A DNA stretch of 24,475 nucleotides from assembly GCA_050260415.1 (NCBI GenBank), contig JBLNCE010000050.1, positions 1-24,475 of the forward strand, given 5' to 3'. The first letter of the stretch is position 1. Every line of letters begins with the position of its first letter. The translations under genes were made by a program, and so were the position numbers. The notes beneath the pieces are model-generated. The model was given only the letters and a program-made list of their open reading frames with translations. It was not told the DNA's origin and did no database searches. The stretch comes from JBLNCE01 sp050260415. Its GTDB lineage: Bacteria > Bacillota > UBA4882 > JAAYXC01. This document shows, in pieces, positions 21,654 through 24,475 of the stretch.

Positions 21654-22457
21654 TCAGCCTTGTTTTTCCCGGCGAAAAAACCCGGGCGCAAAGATCGCCA
21701 GATAGGCCGCCCAGGCGATTACCTCGAGCAGCGAAGGGTTGCCGTTGTAGCCGAAGAGCGCCTTCAAGAACGAGCCCAGCGTCCCCCGTTCAGGCAGAAG
21801 ACCGTTTATATCCCAGACGCGCTCGACGATGGCCGGCAGCAACCCCGCTTCCTGGAGTTCATGGAGGCCCTGGGCGAAAAGCCCCGCGGCCACCAAGACC
21901 AGCAATAAGCCGGTGTAGCGGAAGAACCGCGCTAAATCCAAGCGGATCGTGGACTTGAAGACTAAGAACGCCAGGAAAACGGCGAGGCCCAAACCGAGGA
22001 AGCCTCCGAACAAGTTGCCCCCCGTTCCGCCGGAAAGCGCCGCAGCCTTGAGGAAGAGAACGGTCTCCACACCCTCGCGATAGACGGAGAAGAAGGCGAG
22101 GGAAAACAAGCCGATGCCATGACTCGTCCGCGTGCCCGCTGCAGTTTTGTCCCGTATCACCCGGGAGATGTTCCGCTTGCGCCCCCCCGCCAGGGCGATC
22201 ATCACGGTCAAGATGCAGACCGCCACCAGCATGGTGATCCCCTCGAAGATCTCCTCCGCCCGGCCGGAAAAACCGCCCGCCACCGTTTCGAAGAGGTAGG
22301 CCGTCAACACGCTGGCTAGCACCGCGGCGCCCGTACCCGCCCAGACGTACTTCGCGCGCTTGCTTTCGTTGACCTTGGACAAATAGCCAAGCATGATGCC
22401 GATAATGAGGGCGGCCTCGATCCCTTCCCTGAGCGTGATAAGAAAGCTCGCTCCCAT
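21654..22457 (-). CDS. FTR1-family iron permease (EfeU/Ftr1-like)
   Basis: A 267-residue membrane protein of the oxidase-dependent iron transporter family. Two REGxE iron-binding motifs mark it: LREGIEAALIIG near the N-terminus and VYREGVETVLFLKA in the fourth membrane segment. About seven hydrophobic segments are visible, ending in APGFFRREKQG. ATG at 22457 follows AAGGAGG by 8 nt, so the longer frame to 22544 is not needed. No EfeO/EfeB or multicopper oxidase gene is in the window; the intron cuts off upstream context. A long AT-rich palindrome 250 bp upstream may be a metal-regulator site. It may import ferric or ferrous iron; lead transport homologues exist. Confidence 0.92.
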   Translation of the reverse strand: MGASFLITLREGIEAALIIGIMLGYLSKVNESKRAKYVWAGTGAAVLASVLTAYLFETVAGGFSGRAEEIFEGITMLVAVCILTVMIALAGGRKRNISRVIRDKTAAGTRTSHGIGLFSLAFFSVYREGVETVLFLKAAALSGGTGGNLFGGFLGLGLAVFLAFLVFKSTIRLDLARFFRYTGLLLVLVAAGLFAQGLHELQEAGLLPAIVERVWDINGLLPERGTLGSFLKALFGYNGNPSLLEVIAWAAYLAIFAPGFFRREKQG

Positions 22458-22707
22458 GCTTAATGCCTCCTTGATTGGGTCGAGTCTGTTCTGCCCGCGT
22501 TCAGCGGGTCGACCGTGATGATCCGCCCGCCGCGCACCCGGCACGCCGTGGTAACCGCGTCACATCTCGTTCACCTCCCCTTCATCGCGGCGCGGAAGGC
22601 CGTTGGGCCAGGCCCGCCACTCCGTACGTTCCCGCGGGAAAGTGATGCAGCGCTTATAGGCGTGCCGAGGCCCTTCCCGCTCATTCGCGTATCGCTCTTA
22701 GAGAAAC

Positions 22708-22739
22708 AAAATAATGTTAGATATAACTAAAATTATTTT
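22708..22739. promoter_or_regulatory. 32-bp AT-rich palindrome, candidate metal-regulator operator
   Basis: The arms AAAATAAT-G-TTAG and CTAA-A-ATTATTTT are complementary at 12 of 13 positions around ATATAA. The TTAG(N6)CTAA core recalls DtxR/IdeR-type boxes, and the flanks recall AT-rich Fur boxes. The block is strikingly AT-rich in GC-rich surroundings. It lies about 250 bp upstream of the minus-strand iron permease gene, which is rather far for an operator, so the start of that transcript must be near here for this reading to hold. Confidence 0.45.
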
Positions 22740-22793
22740 ACCACATAAACACACCGCTGGCAAGAGCAAGAAGACAGCTTTGCCCGGGCCGAG

Positions 22794-22922
22794 ATGCCCA
22801 ACTGGCAGGAAAAGGGTGATAGACGGCGAACAAGGGGCGTCGACGGGATAAGCGCCTTAACCGATGGAGAGGACCTGGAAGCGGATGTAACCGACCTGCT
22901 CGATAGATTAAAAGCGATGTGA
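22794..22922 (+). CDS. Doubtful 42-codon ORF or gene remnant next to the intron
   Basis: The frame (MPNWQEKGDRRR to DLLDRLKAM) is charged and protein-like and stays open upstream to about 22750, but no ribosome-binding site precedes ATG 22794. It ends 24 bp before the apparent intron edge. It may be the tail of a decayed gene. I do not recognise it. Confidence 0.2.
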   Translation: MPNWQEKGDRRRTRGVDGISALTDGEDLEADVTDLLDRLKAM

Positions 22923-22946
22923 AAAACCCCAGACGCTTTTATAAGG

Positions 22947-24475
22947 GTGCAGGGAAGCGAATCGACCGAGCAAGGTCATGTTACGTAGGAGGTGGGAACC
23001 CTCCCTGGTAAGGTCCAACCAACCACCAGAAGCCAGCCTTGGAGGCTAGGGGTAACCCTGCGGCTTATGTGTAGGCAGGCGAGACGGCGGGCCGAAAGCC
23101 GCAAGGTTGAAGGGATTGAGCCCCGAAATGCACCGAGATGGGAAGGCCGATGCCCTGCTTCCAGCAGAAGGCAACATCACGGCAGACGTAAGGGTGAGAA
23201 TGCCGTGGCTCCCCGGGGTCGGAGACCTTGGCACGCCGGACACTGATGTAACATGGTAACTCGGGAGACCCCGGACGCTCTCCGAGGGGAGTATGGCCGA
23301 CAAGCGATAAAAAGTTAGGAGGCCAAACGGTGACGGGGAGTCGGACCGCCGCATAGTACCGAGGAAGCGGGGTAATGCCCGCCGAGGGAAGGCGAAAGCG
23401 GCACATCATCAGCCCTTGGCAAGGAAACAGAGGCTGCACGCGGAGGCAGAGAACCGATGGAAACGCAACTGGCAAGGATAACGGAGATAGCGAAGGCAAA
23501 GCCCGACGAGAGATTCACGTCACTTGCGCACCTCATCAACGAGCGCACGCTGGCGGAAAGCCACCGGGAGATGGATCCCCGCAAAGCTAGCGGAGTAGAC
23601 GGGGTCACCAAGGAGGAATACGGTAAGGACCTCGAAGCCAACCTGCTGGGTCTCGTAGCGCGCATGAAGCGGCAGGCATACAAGCCGCAGCCAGTGCGGA
23701 GGAAGTACATACCAAAGCCTGGGACGGGAAAGATGCGGCCACTCGGCATACCAAGCTACGAAGACAAACTGGTGCAGGCGGTGCTGGCCAAGATACTGAA
23801 CGCCATCTATGAAGCTGACTTCCTGCGCTGCTCGTATGGCTTTAGGCCAGAAAGAGGGGCACATGATGGACTGAGAGCCCTGACGGAAATCATCGAAAAG
23901 GGCAAGGTCAACTACATCGTGGATGCCGATATCAGGGGCTTCTTTGACCATGTGGACCACGAATGGCTAATGAAGTTCGTCGCACACCGCATTGCGGACC
24001 CAAACATCCAGAGGCTAATCAGTCGTTTTCTCCGGGCCGGAGTCGTGGAAGCGGGAATAGTCTACGACACACCGGAAGGGACACCGCAAGGCGGGGTGGT
24101 CTCGCCGATACTGGCCAATATCTATCTACACTATGTGCTGGACCTGTGGTTCGAAAAAGCGGTCAAGAGAAGTTGCCGGGGAGCGGCATACATGGTGCGG
24201 TACGCGGATGACTTCGTCTGCTGCTTCCAACACGAGAATGAAGCCCGGGCGTTTCTGAAAGTGCTGAAGGAAAGGCTGGCGCAATTCGGACTGGAGATAG
24301 CGGAAGAAAAGACAAGAATCATCGCATTCGGGCGTAACGTTGGCGAGCAAAGTGATGAGGGCGGAAGGGAACCGGAGACCTTTGACTTTCTCGGATTCAC
24401 GCATTACGGCGGAGTCAGCCGCCATGGGAAGTTCCGCGTAAAGAGGCGGACCAGCAAGAAGAAGTACCGCGCTAG
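22947..24475 (+). mobile_element. Group II intron, 5' part (3' end outside window)
   Basis: The intron RNA appears to start near GTGCAGGG at 22947, which fits the loose GUGYG rule for group II intron 5' ends, though the exact edge is uncertain. About 510 bp of non-coding sequence with many short GC hairpins and purine-rich joiners (for example GGAGGTGGGAACCCTCC near 22989) precedes the maturase frame, as expected for domains I to IV. Stops litter all frames of this part. Domains V and VI must lie past the window. The host insertion point is intergenic, just beyond the doubtful ORF at 22794. A retrotransposing element brought in horizontally is likely. Confidence 0.75.
23457..24475 (+). CDS. 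ltrA: Group II intron reverse transcriptase/maturase, truncated by window end
   Basis: The frame from ATG 23457 stays open to the last base (339 codons seen). CGGAGG lies 11 nt upstream. Reverse transcriptase blocks are clear in order: ASGVDGVTKEEY, PQPVRRKYIPKPGTGKMRPL and GIPSYEDKLVQ, CSYGFRPERGAHDGL, YIVDADIRGFFDHVDH, TPEGTPQGGVVSPILANIYL (TPQGG near 209), the catalytic YADDF (Tyr249 to Phe253), EIAEEKTRIIAFGR and FDFLGFTHYGG. The basic stretch at the end (KRRTSKKKYRA) leads into the maturase X domain. The protein copies intron RNA at the target and assists splicing. The missing C-terminus leaves open whether an HNH endonuclease domain is present. Confidence 0.93.
   Translation, partial: METQLARITEIAKAKPDERFTSLAHLINERTLAESHREMDPRKASGVDGVTKEEYGKDLEANLLGLVARMKRQAYKPQPVRRKYIPKPGTGKMRPLGIPSYEDKLVQAVLAKILNAIYEADFLRCSYGFRPERGAHDGLRALTEIIEKGKVNYIVDADIRGFFDHVDHEWLMKFVAHRIADPNIQRLISRFLRAGVVEAGIVYDTPEGTPQGGVVSPILANIYLHYVLDLWFEKAVKRSCRGAAYMVRYADDFVCCFQHENEARAFLKVLKERLAQFGLEIAEEKTRIIAFGRNVGEQSDEGGREPETFDFLGFTHYGGVSRHGKFRVKRRTSKKKYRA

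Noticed and set aside
22458..22544. Longer iron permease starting at 22544
   Set aside because: The extra 29 residues are polar and unlike the family, and AAGGAGG sits at ideal distance from ATG 22457.
22930..23456. Repetitive-looking GC hairpins considered as a CRISPR array or tRNA cluster
   Set aside because: No regularly spaced identical repeats and no cloverleaf with a TTC-type arm. The pattern and the maturase frame that follows fit group II intron RNA.

Overview
The window (about 24.5 kb, mostly GC-rich) looks like chromosomal DNA of a saprophytic bacterium that lives on plant polysaccharide and recycles its own cell wall. Shine-Dalgarno sequences are strong and conventional. The sugar-binding protein has a Sec signal but no lipobox, and an AnmK kinase is present. 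Both fit a two-membrane cell better than a typical Gram-positive, but the phylum cannot be fixed from this sequence.

Region 1 (1-627) has no gene and carries several inverted, dispersed-type repeats. Region 2 (634-5918) is a compact plus-strand cassette for peptidoglycan sugar recovery: a NamZ-type exo-muramidase without a visible signal peptide, a BadF-type amino-sugar kinase, AnmK (anhydro-MurNAc kinase), and a secreted GHL10 glycosidase. AnmK has a one-base frameshift near its 3' end. The shift makes AnmK and GHL10 read as one false 1009-residue protein; they are really two genes.

Region 3 (about 6149-21446) is a LacI-controlled glycan utilisation locus. It holds a LacI regulator, a secreted arabinofuranosidase-like enzyme with two FN3 modules, a CUT1 ABC importer (binding protein and two permeases, no ATPase), two paralogous GH43 enzymes, a UroD/MtaA-like protein between them, a 52-residue zinc-ribbon microprotein with its own near-consensus promoter, and a GH2 beta-galactosidase. 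Identical 12-bp palindromes precede the regulator and the first enzyme gene and are the likely operator pair. Two small leader ORFs with strong ribosome-binding sites lie beside these palindromes. The inferred logic is: secreted arabinofuranosidase trims polymer, the ABC system imports oligosaccharides, and the GH43 and GH2 enzymes, which lack signal peptides, finish digestion in the cytoplasm.

Region 4 (21447-22946) has a nested palindromic repeat between convergent genes, a minus-strand FTR1-type iron permease, and a long AT-rich palindrome upstream of it that may bind a metal regulator. Region 5 (about 22947 to the end) is the 5' part of a group II intron. Its reverse transcriptase/maturase ORF starts at 23457 and runs off the window.
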